Shown here one piece after another: positions 29,451 through 38,353 of a DNA stretch of 44,702 bases. Every line of letters begins with the position of its first letter. Within the stretch, counting starts at the first letter, position 1. The translations under genes and the position numbers were made by a program. The notes under the pieces were generated by a model that was given only the letters and a program-made list of their open reading frames with translations, was not told where the DNA came from and searched no databases. Origin of the DNA: Flavobacterium psychrophilum (lineage in GTDB: Bacteria > Bacteroidota > Bacteroidia > Flavobacteriales > Flavobacteriaceae); assembly GCA_945905915.1 (NCBI GenBank), contig CAMDQL010000005.1, forward strand, positions 1 through 44,702. Direction: 5' to 3'.

Positions 29451-32216
29451 ATGAAGATAAAATTTCTACTTTTAACAGTACTTTTTTCGGCGATATCTTT
29501 TGCTCAAAACGCAACGGTAAGCGGACAAATTTTAGACAAAGAAATGAACAACGAACCGCTTCCTTTTGCAACGGTTCTTATAAAAGAAACAAAACAAAAT
29601 ACTGCTACCGATGAAAATGGTAAGTATTCATTTTCAATTCAGCCTGGAAATTATACTTTAGTACTTTCCTATTTAGGTTATGCTACAAAAGAAATTCCTT
29701 TTGCAGTAAATGCTGGCGAACTTAAAACCATTAACCATACATTAGCTTCAACAGGTGGAGAAGAATTAAAAGAAGTAGTAATTGAAGTTCAATATAGTAA
29801 AGAGAAAGAAAGTGCTTTGTTACAAGAACAACAAAAAGCGGTAGAAATTAAACAAAGTATAGGATCGCAAGAATTATCAAGAAAAGGAATTAGTGACGTA
29901 GAAGAAGGATTAACTAAAATTACCGGAATCTCAAAAGTAGAATCAAAAGGTCTTTTTATTAGAGGATTAGAAGATCGTTACAATAATTTACTTATCAATA
30001 ATTTAGCAGTTCCTTCAAACAGTCCATTCAAGAAAATTGTACCTCTTGATCAATTTCCAACAGATGTTGTAGGTTATATTGATGTTTTTAAAACCTTCAA
30101 TCCTAATATATATGGAGATTTTGCAGGAGCAACTATTGATGTTAAAACCAGTCAAAGCACAAAAGAACAAACAAAAATTTCGTTTGGAACAGGTTTTACA
30201 ACCAATAACAATTTAAGCGATTTTTTATTGTCGGAAGATGCTGATAATACTAAAAGTAAATTTGGATTTGGAGGTCAAGAACGAGCGTTACCTGTTGGTT
30301 ATGGAAGTATTCCTGCGGGAAGAATTAATAATGATTACACATCAAGCTGGAATGTAAACAAATTTAAATCACCTTTAAACACTAGTACAGGAATAAGTCA
30401 CACAGGTAAATTTGATGTTGGATCAAATAAATTATACTATGTTTTTGCTACAAATTTTGATAACAAATATCAAGTAAGAGAAGGAGTTGATAGAACTTTT
30501 TCGCAAGGACAAGGAATTTATGATAATAATCTAACTAAAAAACAATACAAATTTCAAACTCAAGCATCGGCTTTAATAGGATTACAATTTAAAGCAGACC
30601 GTTTTAAATTTAACTATACTGGTTTGTATTTAAAATCAACTGAAAATTTAATTCAAGACCAAGTAGGATACACTCGAACTGCTGTTCAAAATCCAAATGA
30701 ATTTATTCGATTAAATCAATATGAACAATCGGATTATTTTGCAAATCAATTTTTTGGAAGTTACAAACTTTCAAAAGATGACAAACATTCGATAAATGGA
30801 GGTTTATCATACACGAAAACAAAATACAGCCAGCCAGACAGAAAATTTATCACTGGAACAAAAATTTCTGATACTGAAATTAACACACAATACGGAAGTA
30901 ATAATTTATTACGTCAGTTTTTTAATATTGACAACAATTTCCATATGTCGGGCAATTTAGAATACAATTATAAATTTGGAAAAAACGAAAATCGATTAAA
31001 TAAACTGTCAGTAGGTTATAGCGGTTTTGCTGAATATATGGTTTCTAAATTCCGATTCACATTCGGAAATCCAAATAATGGCGCCATTCCATATAATGTT
31101 CCTGTTAATGACATTGACGCTTTCATTCAAAACGATATTGCAAGTAATTTTATTTCGTTCACAGAACAATCTACTGCAGAATGGAAAACAAAAGTATTTC
31201 AAAGAGCTGATGGAGCATACACTAATTTACTTTTAAATGTAAACGAAAAATTAGAATTTAACGTAGGTCTTCGTGCTGAAAATACAATTAGAGAGTATAA
31301 ATACAAGTCTATTGTTGACCCTATTTCAAATCCTTATCGCACTAAAACAAATGAGAATTTGTATATTTTACCTTCCTTAAATGTAAAATATGCCATTAAA
31401 GATGATCGTAATTTACGTTTAGCAATTTCAAAAACATATACAAAACCAGTTCTTTTTGAAAGTCTAGACATTAACTTAATTAATGCCGATGGAACTACAG
31501 AATTAGGAAATTCAGATTTAGAAAATAGTCAAAATTATAATGCAGACTTAAAATTTGAAGTATTCCCAACGAGTAAAGAAATGTTTGCAGCTACTGTTTT
31601 TGCAAAATACATCGATCAACCTATTGAGAGAACAATTTTAGCAAGTGCTACTGGAAGTGGACAAACGATTACTTATTTTAATAATGAAAGCGCAACTTTG
31701 TTTGGCGCCGAATTTGAAGCTATAATTCAACTAAGTAGATTAAACGAAAATTTAGAAGGCTTTTCTTTCGGATTTAATACTTCGTTAATGATAACCGAAT
31801 CTACTATCGACAAAAAGAGACCTGGTTCGGACTTTGATACGTTTACCAAAAGAAATTTACAAGGAGCTTCAAATTGGTTATTAAACTCAGATCTTAAATA
31901 TGAATTTGATTTGGGTAGTACTTGTAAAAATACTGCTTCATTAGTATATAATGTTTATGGCGAACGTATTTATGCAGTAGGTGTTGCGGGATATGACCAT
32001 ATCTATGAAAAACCATTTCATAAACTAGATTTTGTTTGGGGAAGTTCAATCAATAAAAAATGGGATCTTAAATTTTCAGTAGATAATATATTAAATCCAT
32101 TGTACACTAGAGAACGTGGAACTGAAAATAAAATTTCTATCGAAGAATCATCTTTAGTAGAACAATCTTATAAAAGAGGCGTTGGATTTTCAACCAGCAT
32201 TTCTTATTCATTCTAA
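29451..32216 (+). CDS. TonB-dependent outer-membrane receptor
   Basis: A 921-residue outer-membrane transporter. It has a signal peptide (1-19, ending FAQ), a carboxypeptidase-regulatory-like beta domain (about 20-105, with ATVSGQILDKEMNNEPLPFATV), and a plug (about 125-240, with RGLEDRYNNLLINNLAVP and DFAGATIDVKTS). A long beta-barrel follows and ends SISYSF with a terminal Phe. No susD gene follows, so it is not a SusCD-type glycan importer. It faces a PhoB/PhoR-like system, and a surface lipoprotein and T9SS-secreted proteins follow. A phosphorus-related ligand is possible but unproven. Confidence 0.93.
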   Translation: MKIKFLLLTVLFSAISFAQNATVSGQILDKEMNNEPLPFATVLIKETKQNTATDENGKYSFSIQPGNYTLVLSYLGYATKEIPFAVNAGELKTINHTLASTGGEELKEVVIEVQYSKEKESALLQEQQKAVEIKQSIGSQELSRKGISDVEEGLTKITGISKVESKGLFIRGLEDRYNNLLINNLAVPSNSPFKKIVPLDQFPTDVVGYIDVFKTFNPNIYGDFAGATIDVKTSQSTKEQTKISFGTGFTTNNNLSDFLLSEDADNTKSKFGFGGQERALPVGYGSIPAGRINNDYTSSWNVNKFKSPLNTSTGISHTGKFDVGSNKLYYVFATNFDNKYQVREGVDRTFSQGQGIYDNNLTKKQYKFQTQASALIGLQFKADRFKFNYTGLYLKSTENLIQDQVGYTRTAVQNPNEFIRLNQYEQSDYFANQFFGSYKLSKDDKHSINGGLSYTKTKYSQPDRKFITGTKISDTEINTQYGSNNLLRQFFNIDNNFHMSGNLEYNYKFGKNENRLNKLSVGYSGFAEYMVSKFRFTFGNPNNGAIPYNVPVNDIDAFIQNDIASNFISFTEQSTAEWKTKVFQRADGAYTNLLLNVNEKLEFNVGLRAENTIREYKYKSIVDPISNPYRTKTNENLYILPSLNVKYAIKDDRNLRLAISKTYTKPVLFESLDINLINADGTTELGNSDLENSQNYNADLKFEVFPTSKEMFAATVFAKYIDQPIERTILASATGSGQTITYFNNESATLFGAEFEAIIQLSRLNENLEGFSFGFNTSLMITESTIDKKRPGSDFDTFTKRNLQGASNWLLNSDLKYEFDLGSTCKNTASLVYNVYGERIYAVGVAGYDHIYEKPFHKLDFVWGSSINKKWDLKFSVDNILNPLYTRERGTENKISIEESSLVEQSYKRGVGFSTSISYSF

Positions 32217-32247
32217 AAAAAAGAGCAGTTTATAACTGCTCTTTTTT
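32217..32247 (+). terminator. Intrinsic terminator of the TonB-receptor gene
   Basis: AAAAGAGCAGTT-TAT-AACTGCTCTTTTTT begins immediately after the stop codon. Confidence 0.9.
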
Positions 32248-32340
32248 GTTTACATAAAAGCAACATTGTATTTACGATTATATGATTTTTCAATAACCTT
32301 TTTATAATAGTAAAAAAACATTCATAAAACATACCCTGAC

Positions 32341-32348
32341 TAAATTTG
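32341..32348 (+). promoter_or_regulatory. -7 promoter box of the surface lipoprotein gene
   Basis: TAAATTTG, an exact match, 26 nt before the ATG. No clear -33 TTG is present, which would fit activator dependence. Confidence 0.5.
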
Positions 32349-32374
32349 TAAAAACAATTAAAAAACAAACACAA

Positions 32375-33535
32375 ATGAAAAATTTATTTTTAAGTCTAAT
32401 TATTTTAGGAACTTTATTTACAGGTTGTTCAACCGATGATGAAGAAGGTACAATTGCACCAGTTCAAGGAGAACTTACAGGTTCTATCACCACAAACAGA
32501 ACACTAGCTTATGGAAACTACACTTTAAACGGTATTGTTACCATAGAAAATGGTGTAACCGTAACTTTTGACGCTGGTTCTACAGTTACTGCAAACGCAA
32601 CTAATGGTGTTGACGCTATTGTGGTAAAAAATGGCGGTAAATTAATTATGAACGGAACGGCTGCTCAACCAATCGTTTTAACTGAATCTTCTGCTGTTCC
32701 AGGATCATGGGGTGGTATTATTATGTATGGTGATGCACCTATTAATGGATCTGGTGGAACAACTACTAGAGCATCAGAAGATGGTTTAAATTTAATGTAT
32801 GGTGGAACAAACGCATCTCATAATGGTGGAACACTTCGCTATGTAAGAGTAGAATATGCTGGAAAGAAAATTACTGACGGAACTAGCGAAATGAATGGTT
32901 TTTCTTTCTATTCAGTAGGTTCAGGAACTATTTTAGAAAATTTAGTGTCTTACAAAGGAGCCGATGATGGTTACGAATTTTATGGAGGAACAGTAAGTGG
33001 AACAAACTTAATTTCTTACGGTAATTTTGATGATTCATTTGACTGGCAAGATGGATGGAAAGGACAAAACAATTCTAACTGGTATGCTTACCAAACTGGA
33101 ACTGGTAACTTTGGAATGGAAATTGAAGCTTCTAATAACAATAATTCTTATTTCCCAGTAGTTACAAATATTACTTTAAAAAGAGCAGCTGGTACAATAA
33201 CAGAAGGTGGTTCATCTGCTGCAGAATATGATGCTATCCAATTTAAAAAACAAGGAAACGGAGATTTTTCAAATATTCTAATTTCTGGATACACAACTTC
33301 AGGAGCAACAGCTGTTAGAATTCAAGATGCTGCAACAAATACTGATCAAGTGAATGGTAGTAAAATTAAATTAACGGCTGTTAAAATTAATGATGGTACT
33401 TCACAATTTGCAGGAGCAGGTGTAATTAGCGTTACTTTCCCAACAGGTCAATACACTACAAGCACAACTGCAACTGGTGCAAACATAACAACTGGCGCTT
33501 GGGCTACAGTAGGTGGTGTAAATTTATTACAATAA
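32375..33535 (+). CDS. Surface-exposed lipoprotein, probable right-handed beta-helix
   Basis: A 386-residue lipoprotein. The signal peptide MKNLFLSLIILGTLFTGC has the lipobox FTGC (Cys18), followed by STDDEEG. A Ser/acidic cluster at +2 to +6 fits the lipoprotein export signal that sends Bacteroidetes lipoproteins to the cell surface. The rest is repetitive, rich in G/N/T, with short strands such as GIVTIENGVTVTFDAGSTV and GTILENLVSYKGADDGYEFYGG, typical of a parallel beta-helix. No catalytic site is recognised. It follows the TonB receptor but has its own promoter and terminator; a ligand-capture partner role is inferred. Confidence 0.78.
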   Translation: MKNLFLSLIILGTLFTGCSTDDEEGTIAPVQGELTGSITTNRTLAYGNYTLNGIVTIENGVTVTFDAGSTVTANATNGVDAIVVKNGGKLIMNGTAAQPIVLTESSAVPGSWGGIIMYGDAPINGSGGTTTRASEDGLNLMYGGTNASHNGGTLRYVRVEYAGKKITDGTSEMNGFSFYSVGSGTILENLVSYKGADDGYEFYGGTVSGTNLISYGNFDDSFDWQDGWKGQNNSNWYAYQTGTGNFGMEIEASNNNNSYFPVVTNITLKRAAGTITEGGSSAAEYDAIQFKKQGNGDFSNILISGYTTSGATAVRIQDAATNTDQVNGSKIKLTAVKINDGTSQFAGAGVISVTFPTGQYTTSTTATGANITTGAWATVGGVNLLQ

Positions 33536-33553
33536 TCAATATTATAAATATTA

Positions 33554-33583
33554 AAAATCCCTCTAAAAGAGGGATTTTTTTTT
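33554..33583 (+). terminator. Intrinsic terminator of the surface lipoprotein gene
   Basis: AAAATCCCTC-TAAAA-GAGGGATTTT followed by further T. Confidence 0.92.
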
Positions 33584-33640
33584 GGCATTGTATTTGTTTT
33601 CCTTTTTTTTAATATCTTTACAGTTATATTTTAGTTGCTG

Positions 33641-33982
33641 ATGAAAAAAAAATACTCTTTTATTCTTTTATTGTTGTTGGTTTTAGGCTCTTTTAGTGTA
33701 CAAGCACAAGAAAGCAAATCAACTGCAACCTCTAAAACTCAAGAGTCTATCATTGAGGGACTAACTATTTACCCAAACCCTACAAACAGCGGAAGAATAT
33801 ATATTTCAACTAAATTATCCTTAGATAAAAAGGTAGAAATATTTAATGTGTTAGGAAAAAAAGTGTTAGAAACAGTCATTACTTCAAAAGAAGTAAACGT
33901 AAGCAACCTTACCGCTGGCGTTTACATCATTAAAATCAAAGAAGGAGAAGCAACTGCCACCCGAAAACTCATTATAAATTAG
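33641..33982 (+). CDS. Small protein made of a signal peptide plus T9SS type A sorting domain
   Basis: A 113-residue protein from the ATG at 33641; a TTG two codons upstream is less likely. Residues 1-23 are a signal peptide ending VQAQ. About 17 polar residues follow, and the rest (about 42-113) is a T9SS type A C-terminal domain with LTIYPNPTNSGRIYI, VEIFNVLGKKV, LTAGVYIIKIKEG and the KLIIN end. There is essentially no cargo. It could be a free sorting domain with its own function or a remnant of a larger protein. A TATCTTTA box lies at 33613-33620. Confidence 0.88.
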   Translation: MKKKYSFILLLLLVLGSFSVQAQESKSTATSKTQESIIEGLTIYPNPTNSGRIYISTKLSLDKKVEIFNVLGKKVLETVITSKEVNVSNLTAGVYIIKIKEGEATATRKLIIN

Positions 33983-34042
33983 TTGCTCTATTAAACAACA
34001 ATTTGTTAACACACAATAACAACTAAAACTCCCTAAAATAAA

Positions 34043-34050
34043 TACTTTTG
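34043..34050 (+). promoter_or_regulatory. -7 promoter box of the large T9SS protein gene
   Basis: TACTTTTG, an exact match, 23 nt before the ATG at 34074. No -33 TTG is seen at the right distance. Confidence 0.5.
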
Positions 34051-34073
34051 TCTTATAATTTAATCTTATTCAT

Positions 34074-35843
34074 ATGAAAAAACTTTACTTTTTATTATTG
34101 ACAATTTTAATGTCACTTTATTCCTTTGGTCAAGCAACTGATCTATATTTCAGTAAATATGGAGAAGGTTCTAGTAATAATAAATTTTTAGAAATTTATA
34201 ATGGTACAGGAGCGGCAGTTGATTTAAGTAATTATTCCATTGAACTTTATGCTAACGGCGCTGCTACTGCCTCAAATACTCAAACTTTTACAGCAGGCAC
34301 AATGATTGCAGCAGGTGATGTTTATGTTTTAAGAAATAGTGGTGCTGCTTTAACTGCTATTTTAAACGCTTCTGATATTTCATCTTCCGTTTGTAATTTT
34401 AATGGGGATGATGCAGTTGCTTTAAAAAAACTTGGAGTTGTTTTAGACGTAATTGGACAAATTGGAGCTGACCCTGGAACAAGTTGGCCTGTAGCAGGAA
34501 CAACTGTAGGCACATTAGACCATACATTAATTAGAAAACTATCTGTTTGTAGTCCAAATGCGGTAAATTTATCTTCCTTTGGTACTGATGCAACCAATTC
34601 TGAATGGATTGTATATGCAAGTGATGGTGAATTAGGTCAATTAGGAAGTTACGCTGGTTGCTCTTCAACCCCATCTTTAACAATATCTTCTCCAGCTTCC
34701 GCAACAATTTTTAATCCACTTACAACATCTGTAAATATTTCATTAGCAATAAGTAATTTCAACGTTGCTAGCGGAACAGGAGATGGACACATTCATTACA
34801 CTATTAATGGTGGTTCAGTTGTAATGAAATACGATACAACTCCAATTGCCATTCCGGTAACAGCTGGAAATACGTACATAGTGGCAATTGAATTAGTAAA
34901 CAATACTCATCAACCATTATCGCCAGCTGTAGGAGTTACTGTTACTTTTACCGTTGACTCATTTGTTACTGTTGCAGATTTAGCCGCTTTAAGAGCTCAT
35001 GTAGCTGCAAACAGCGCTGGAAAATATTATCAAGTTTCAAGTAGTCCTGTTGTTACCTACACTAGAACAACTCGTAATCAAAAATATGTTCAAGACACCT
35101 CTGGAGGTATCTTAATTGACGATAATGTAACTGCGCCAGGTGTAATCACAACTTCATTAACTGCTGGAGATGCTATTTCAGGATTAAAAGGACAGGCATC
35201 TTTGTTTAACGGTTTTTTACAACTTTTACCATTAGAAAATGTAACTGTTGCATCATCTGGAAATACAGTTACTCCGCAAGTGGTTACAATAGCTGAGTTA
35301 AATAACGCTACCGCAATTTTAGCGGGTACTTATGAAAGTGAATTAGTACAAATAAATGGTGTTACTTTTGACACAACAACAGCTAACTTTCCTTTAAGCA
35401 CAGACTTTGCAGCTAATATAAATTTAACTATTGGTTCTGATGTGTTAACATTTAGAACTGCTTTCTCGGAAGCAAATTATATGGGAACAGCTAAACCAAC
35501 AAGCGCAACAAACATTATTGCTTTAGTTGGAAGATTTAATGCAACCTCTCAAGTTACTTCTAGAAACACTACTGATTTGAATGCTCCTTTATCATCATCT
35601 TCATTTGACAACATCAACGGTTTAACAATGTATCCAAATCCAGTATCTGGAAACACATTGTATTTGAATTCTACTGCAAACGCAGAGATGGCAGTTCAAA
35701 TCTTTGATTTATTAGGTAAAGAAGTGTTGAAAGCTACTGTAGTGAACAACACAGTAAACGTAGCAAAATTAACGGCTGGTGTTTATGTAGTTAAAATTAC
35801 CGAAGAAGGTAAAACTGCTTCAAGAAAATTAGTTATTCAATAA
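34074..35843 (+). CDS. Secreted T9SS protein with lamin-tail-like and DUF5689-like domains
   Basis: A 589-residue protein with a signal peptide (1-20, ending FGQ). A lamin-tail-domain (LTD)-like beta sandwich spans about 22-140 (ISKYGEGSS-type start as FSKYGEGSSNNKFLEIYNGTG, and GDDAVALKKLGVVLDVIG). An Ig-like segment covers about 200-293, and a DUF5689-like OB-type region about 298-500 (VADLAALRAHV, GGILIDDNV). A T9SS type A sorting domain follows from about 511 (LTMYPNPVSGNTLYL to KLVIQ). It should be exported by T9SS and attached to the surface or released. Proteins of this plan often accompany secreted nucleases or phosphatases, but no catalytic domain is visible here. Confidence 0.82.
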   Translation: MKKLYFLLLTILMSLYSFGQATDLYFSKYGEGSSNNKFLEIYNGTGAAVDLSNYSIELYANGAATASNTQTFTAGTMIAAGDVYVLRNSGAALTAILNASDISSSVCNFNGDDAVALKKLGVVLDVIGQIGADPGTSWPVAGTTVGTLDHTLIRKLSVCSPNAVNLSSFGTDATNSEWIVYASDGELGQLGSYAGCSSTPSLTISSPASATIFNPLTTSVNISLAISNFNVASGTGDGHIHYTINGGSVVMKYDTTPIAIPVTAGNTYIVAIELVNNTHQPLSPAVGVTVTFTVDSFVTVADLAALRAHVAANSAGKYYQVSSSPVVTYTRTTRNQKYVQDTSGGILIDDNVTAPGVITTSLTAGDAISGLKGQASLFNGFLQLLPLENVTVASSGNTVTPQVVTIAELNNATAILAGTYESELVQINGVTFDTTTANFPLSTDFAANINLTIGSDVLTFRTAFSEANYMGTAKPTSATNIIALVGRFNATSQVTSRNTTDLNAPLSSSSFDNINGLTMYPNPVSGNTLYLNSTANAEMAVQIFDLLGKEVLKATVVNNTVNVAKLTAGVYVVKITEEGKTASRKLVIQ

Positions 35844-35848
35844 TTTAG

Positions 35849-35869
35849 ATGCTGAACTTGGTTCAGCAT
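35849..35869. repeat. Short palindromic intergenic element
   Basis: ATGCTGAAC-TTG-GTTCAGCAT, a perfect 9-bp stem with a 3-nt loop, followed by GACA. It resembles a palindrome seen often between genes in Flavobacteriia (from memory). It lies before the true terminator. Confidence 0.6.
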
Positions 35870-35881
35870 GACAAATAAAAG

Positions 35882-35911
35882 AAAAGCATCAACGAAAGTT
35901 GGTGCTTTTTT
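35882..35911 (+). terminator. Intrinsic terminator of the large T9SS protein gene
   Basis: AAAGCATCAAC-GAAA-GTTGGTGCTTTTTT, one G-T pair, good T run. Confidence 0.88.
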
Positions 35912-35932
35912 AATTTTGACCAATTTGTTTCC

Positions 35933-35940
35933 TATTTTTG
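35933..35940 (+). promoter_or_regulatory. -7 box 4 nt before the LuxE-like gene
   Basis: TATTTTTG, exact, ends 4 nt before the ATG. A second exact box, TAATTTTG (35911-35918), lies upstream and would give a 20-nt leader, so either could be used. Confidence 0.45.
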
Positions 35941-35944
35941 TACC

Positions 35945-36946
35945 ATGGTTTCACACGAGGATATCTTCCAAATTAGTTCTAAAAAAGAATTTGAAAAAAT
36001 TACTTTAAAAGTATTTCGTCATCAGTACGATAATAATTTGGTATACCAACAATTTTGCAACTTCTTGAAGAAAGATAAAACCAATGTAAAATCGTTATCT
36101 GAAATTCCGTTTTTGCCCATTCAATTTTTTAAAAGTCACGATGTCATTAGTTCGAACGAACCCGTTCAACAAACGTTTACGAGTAGTGGCACAACTGGAA
36201 TGCAAACCAGTAAACATTTAGTTACTGATGTCAATTGGTACGAACAAAGTTATCGCCTGGGCTTCTCTCAGTTTTACGGAAACATTGAAGATTATTGTGT
36301 ATTGGCATTGCTTCCTTCTTATTTAGAGCGCGAAGGTTCTTCTTTGATTTATATGGTAGAAGATTTAATTGAAAGCAGTAATCATGCAGATTCTGGGTTT
36401 TATTTGAATAATCACAGTGCGCTTTTGCAAAAAATTGAAAAACTAAACAAAGAAGGACAAAACATAATTCTTATTGGAGTAACCTATGCTTTATTAGACC
36501 TTATCGAATATGCACAAGCTACTTCATTTCCGCTTCGGGAATTAGGGAGCAACCTCATCATCATGGAAACGGGTGGCATGAAAGGAAAACGAAAAGAACT
36601 AATTCGCGAAGAATTACATACTATTTTATGCAACGGTTTTGGAGTGGCTAAAATTCATTCCGAATATGGGATGACCGAATTACTTTCGCAAGCCTATTCT
36701 TTAGGCGATGGAGTTTTTGAATGCCCTCCTTGGATACAAGTATTCATTCGCGATACCGAAGATGCATTTACATATGTTGCTGATGGTAAAACAGGTGGGA
36801 TAAACGTGATTGATTTGGCAAACATTAATTCGTGTTCGTTCATCGCTACACAAGATTTAGGCAAAAAAAATCCCAACCATTCGTTTGAAGTGTTGGGACG
36901 TTTTGATCATTCTGATATTCGAGGTTGTAACCTGATGGTTATCTAA
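35945..36946 (+). CDS. LuxE-like acyl-protein synthetase/acyltransferase
   Basis: A 333-residue member of the LuxE acyl-protein synthetase family, which activates fatty acids with ATP. Visible are the adenylate-forming-type loop [15 protein letters not shown] (about 80), [18 protein letters not shown] and [15 protein letters not shown], the order seen in LuxE and related ligases. luxC, luxD and luciferase genes are absent, so this is not a lux operon. In Bacteroidetes such single genes have been linked to envelope or surface-polymer acylation only by context. Its end overlaps the convergent tyrS by 8 nt. Confidence 0.85.
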   Translation: MVSHEDIFQISSKKEFEKITLKVFRHQYDNNLVYQQFCNFLKKDKTNVKSLSEIPFLPIQFFKSHDVISSNEPVQQTFTSSGTTGMQTSKHLVTDVNWYEQSYRLGFSQFYGNIEDYCVLALLPSYLEREGSSLIYMVEDLIESSNHADSGFYLNNHSALLQKIEKLNKEGQNIILIGVTYALLDLIEYAQATSFPLRELGSNLIIMETGGMKGKRKELIREELHTILCNGFGVAKIHSEYGMTELLSQAYSLGDGVFECPPWIQVFIRDTEDAFTYVADGKTGGINVIDLANINSCSFIATQDLGKKNPNHSFEVLGRFDHSDIRGCNLMVI

Positions 36947-38228
36947 CTTTTATCACATAATAATTTTTCTTTCCTTTTTGTAATAACAAAAACTGATTGT
37001 TGATTAAATCTGATGATGTAATTTTATAATCTTCAGCCACTTTCTCTTTATTCAAAGAAATAGCATTCTGTTTTAATTCTCTTCGTGCATCACTATTTGA
37101 AGCCAAAAAGTTGGTTTTTGCAGAAAGTGCAGCAATCATATCCAAACCTTCACTTAAATCTTCTTTTGAAATTTCTGCTTGTGGCACACCATCAAACACT
37201 TCTAAAAACGTTTTTTCGTCTAACTTTTTCAATTCTTCCATTGACGGACTAAAGAATGCATTTGAAGCCGCAATTGCGTTTTCTAAATCAGCTTGTGAAT
37301 GCACCATTACGGTAATTTCTTCTGCTAATCGCTTTTGTAACACTCTTAAATGAGGTGCTTCGCTGTGTTCAGCAATAAGTTTTTCAATAGTTTCTTTAGC
37401 TAAGAATGTGAAAATCTTGATGTATTTTTCGGCATCAACATCTGACGTATTCAACCAATATTGATAAAATTTGTAAGGCGAAGTTCGTTCGGCATCCAAC
37501 CAAATATTTCCACCTTCCGATTTTCCGAATTTCGTTCCATCGGCTTTTGTAATTAGTGGACAAGTTAACGCATAGGCTTTCCCAGATTCAATTCTTCGCA
37601 CTAATTCAGTACCAGTAGTAATGTTTCCCCATTGGTCACTTCCGCCCATTTGCAACGTACATTTTTTAGCTCGGTACAAATGTAAAAAGTCATATCCTTG
37701 AACTAATTGGTATGTAAATTCGGTAAACGACATTCCTTCCGAAGTATCACCCGTCAAACGCTTTTTAACCGAATCTTTTGCCATCATGTAGTTAACGGTA
37801 ATGTGTTTTCCTACATCACGAATAAAATCAAGGAATGAAAACTCTTTCATCCAATCGTAATTATTTACCAACTCAGCCGCATTAGCTTCGGCAGAAGTAA
37901 AATCTAAAAAACGAGCCAGTTGTCCTTTAATAGCTTCTTGATTATGTCGCAATGTAGCTTCGTCCAATAAATTTCGCTCATTTGACTTTCCTGATGGATC
38001 GCCAATCATTCCGGTTGCTCCACCCACTAGCGCTAAGGGTTTGTGACCACTCAATTGAAAATGTTTTAACAACATTACTCCAACTAAATGTCCTATATGC
38101 AATGAATCAGCTGTTGGATCAATTCCCACATACGCCACACGCATTTGCTCCATCAAATGTTCTTCTGTACCTGGCATAACGTCGTGGAGCATTCCTCTCC
38201 AAGTCACTTCTTCTATAAAATTCTTCAT
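36939..38228 (-). CDS. tyrS: Tyrosyl-tRNA synthetase
   Basis: Charges tRNA-Tyr. The 429-residue class I synthetase has the HIGH motif at 44-47 ([10 protein letters not shown]) with VGIDPTA before it, the tyrosine-binding GGSDQWGN, and the KFGKS loop ([13 protein letters not shown]). A C-terminal S4-like RNA-binding domain starts near 365 and ends [12 protein letters not shown]. Length is normal for TyrS. An exact -7 box (38248-38255) lies 19 nt before the ATG. Confidence 0.98.
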   Translation of the reverse strand: MKNFIEEVTWRGMLHDVMPGTEEHLMEQMRVAYVGIDPTADSLHIGHLVGVMLLKHFQLSGHKPLALVGGATGMIGDPSGKSNERNLLDEATLRHNQEAIKGQLARFLDFTSAEANAAELVNNYDWMKEFSFLDFIRDVGKHITVNYMMAKDSVKKRLTGDTSEGMSFTEFTYQLVQGYDFLHLYRAKKCTLQMGGSDQWGNITTGTELVRRIESGKAYALTCPLITKADGTKFGKSEGGNIWLDAERTSPYKFYQYWLNTSDVDAEKYIKIFTFLAKETIEKLIAEHSEAPHLRVLQKRLAEEITVMVHSQADLENAIAASNAFFSPSMEELKKLDEKTFLEVFDGVPQAEISKEDLSEGLDMIAALSAKTNFLASNSDARRELKQNAISLNKEKVAEDYKITSSDLINNQFLLLQKGKKNYYVIKVR

Positions 38229-38247
38229 GATTCAATAATAATTTAAG

Positions 38248-38255
38248 CAAAGATA
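38248..38255 (-). promoter_or_regulatory. -7 promoter box of tyrS
   Basis: Minus-strand TATCTTTG, exact. The upstream side, where the -33 should be, is the heptanucleotide repeat block; no TTG falls at 19-21 bp. Confidence 0.55.
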
Positions 38256-38256
38256 G

Positions 38257-38333
38257 TTTTTAGTCTTAAAGTTTAAAAGTTTTATTCAAAATTCAAAAAC
38301 AAATCTTCCAACAGCCAGCTTCCAGCTTCCATC
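38257..38333 (+). repeat. Heptanucleotide repeat between divergent tyrS and epimerase, eleven units
   Basis: Eleven contiguous 7-bp units in one phase. Examples are GTTTAAA and AGTTTTA, then TTCAAAA twice, then TTCCAAC, AGCCAGC, TTCCAGC and TTCCATC. It fills the whole space between two divergent promoters. Confidence 0.75.
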
Positions 38334-38341
38334 AAAAATAG

Positions 38342-38349
38342 TATCTTTA
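38342..38349 (+). promoter_or_regulatory. -7-like box 4 nt before the epimerase gene
   Basis: TATCTTTA (7/8 match) followed by CATC and the ATG. Confidence 0.45.
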
Positions 38350-38353
38350 CATC

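Noticed and set aside
29451..33535. TonB receptor plus lipoprotein as a SusCD glycan-utilisation locus
   Set aside because: The lipoprotein has no SusD features, and there are no glycoside hydrolases or anti-sigma/hybrid regulators.
34322..34597. Minus-strand frame within the large T9SS protein gene
   Set aside because: No motif, promoter or conserved feature; it is explained by the sense gene.
35945..36946. LuxE-like gene as part of a bioluminescence operon
   Set aside because: luxA, luxB, luxC and luxD are absent. The neighbours are tyrS and a T9SS protein.
2984..38333. Heptad runs considered as CRISPR arrays
   Set aside because: Units are only 7 bp, contiguous and without spacers, and no cas genes are present.
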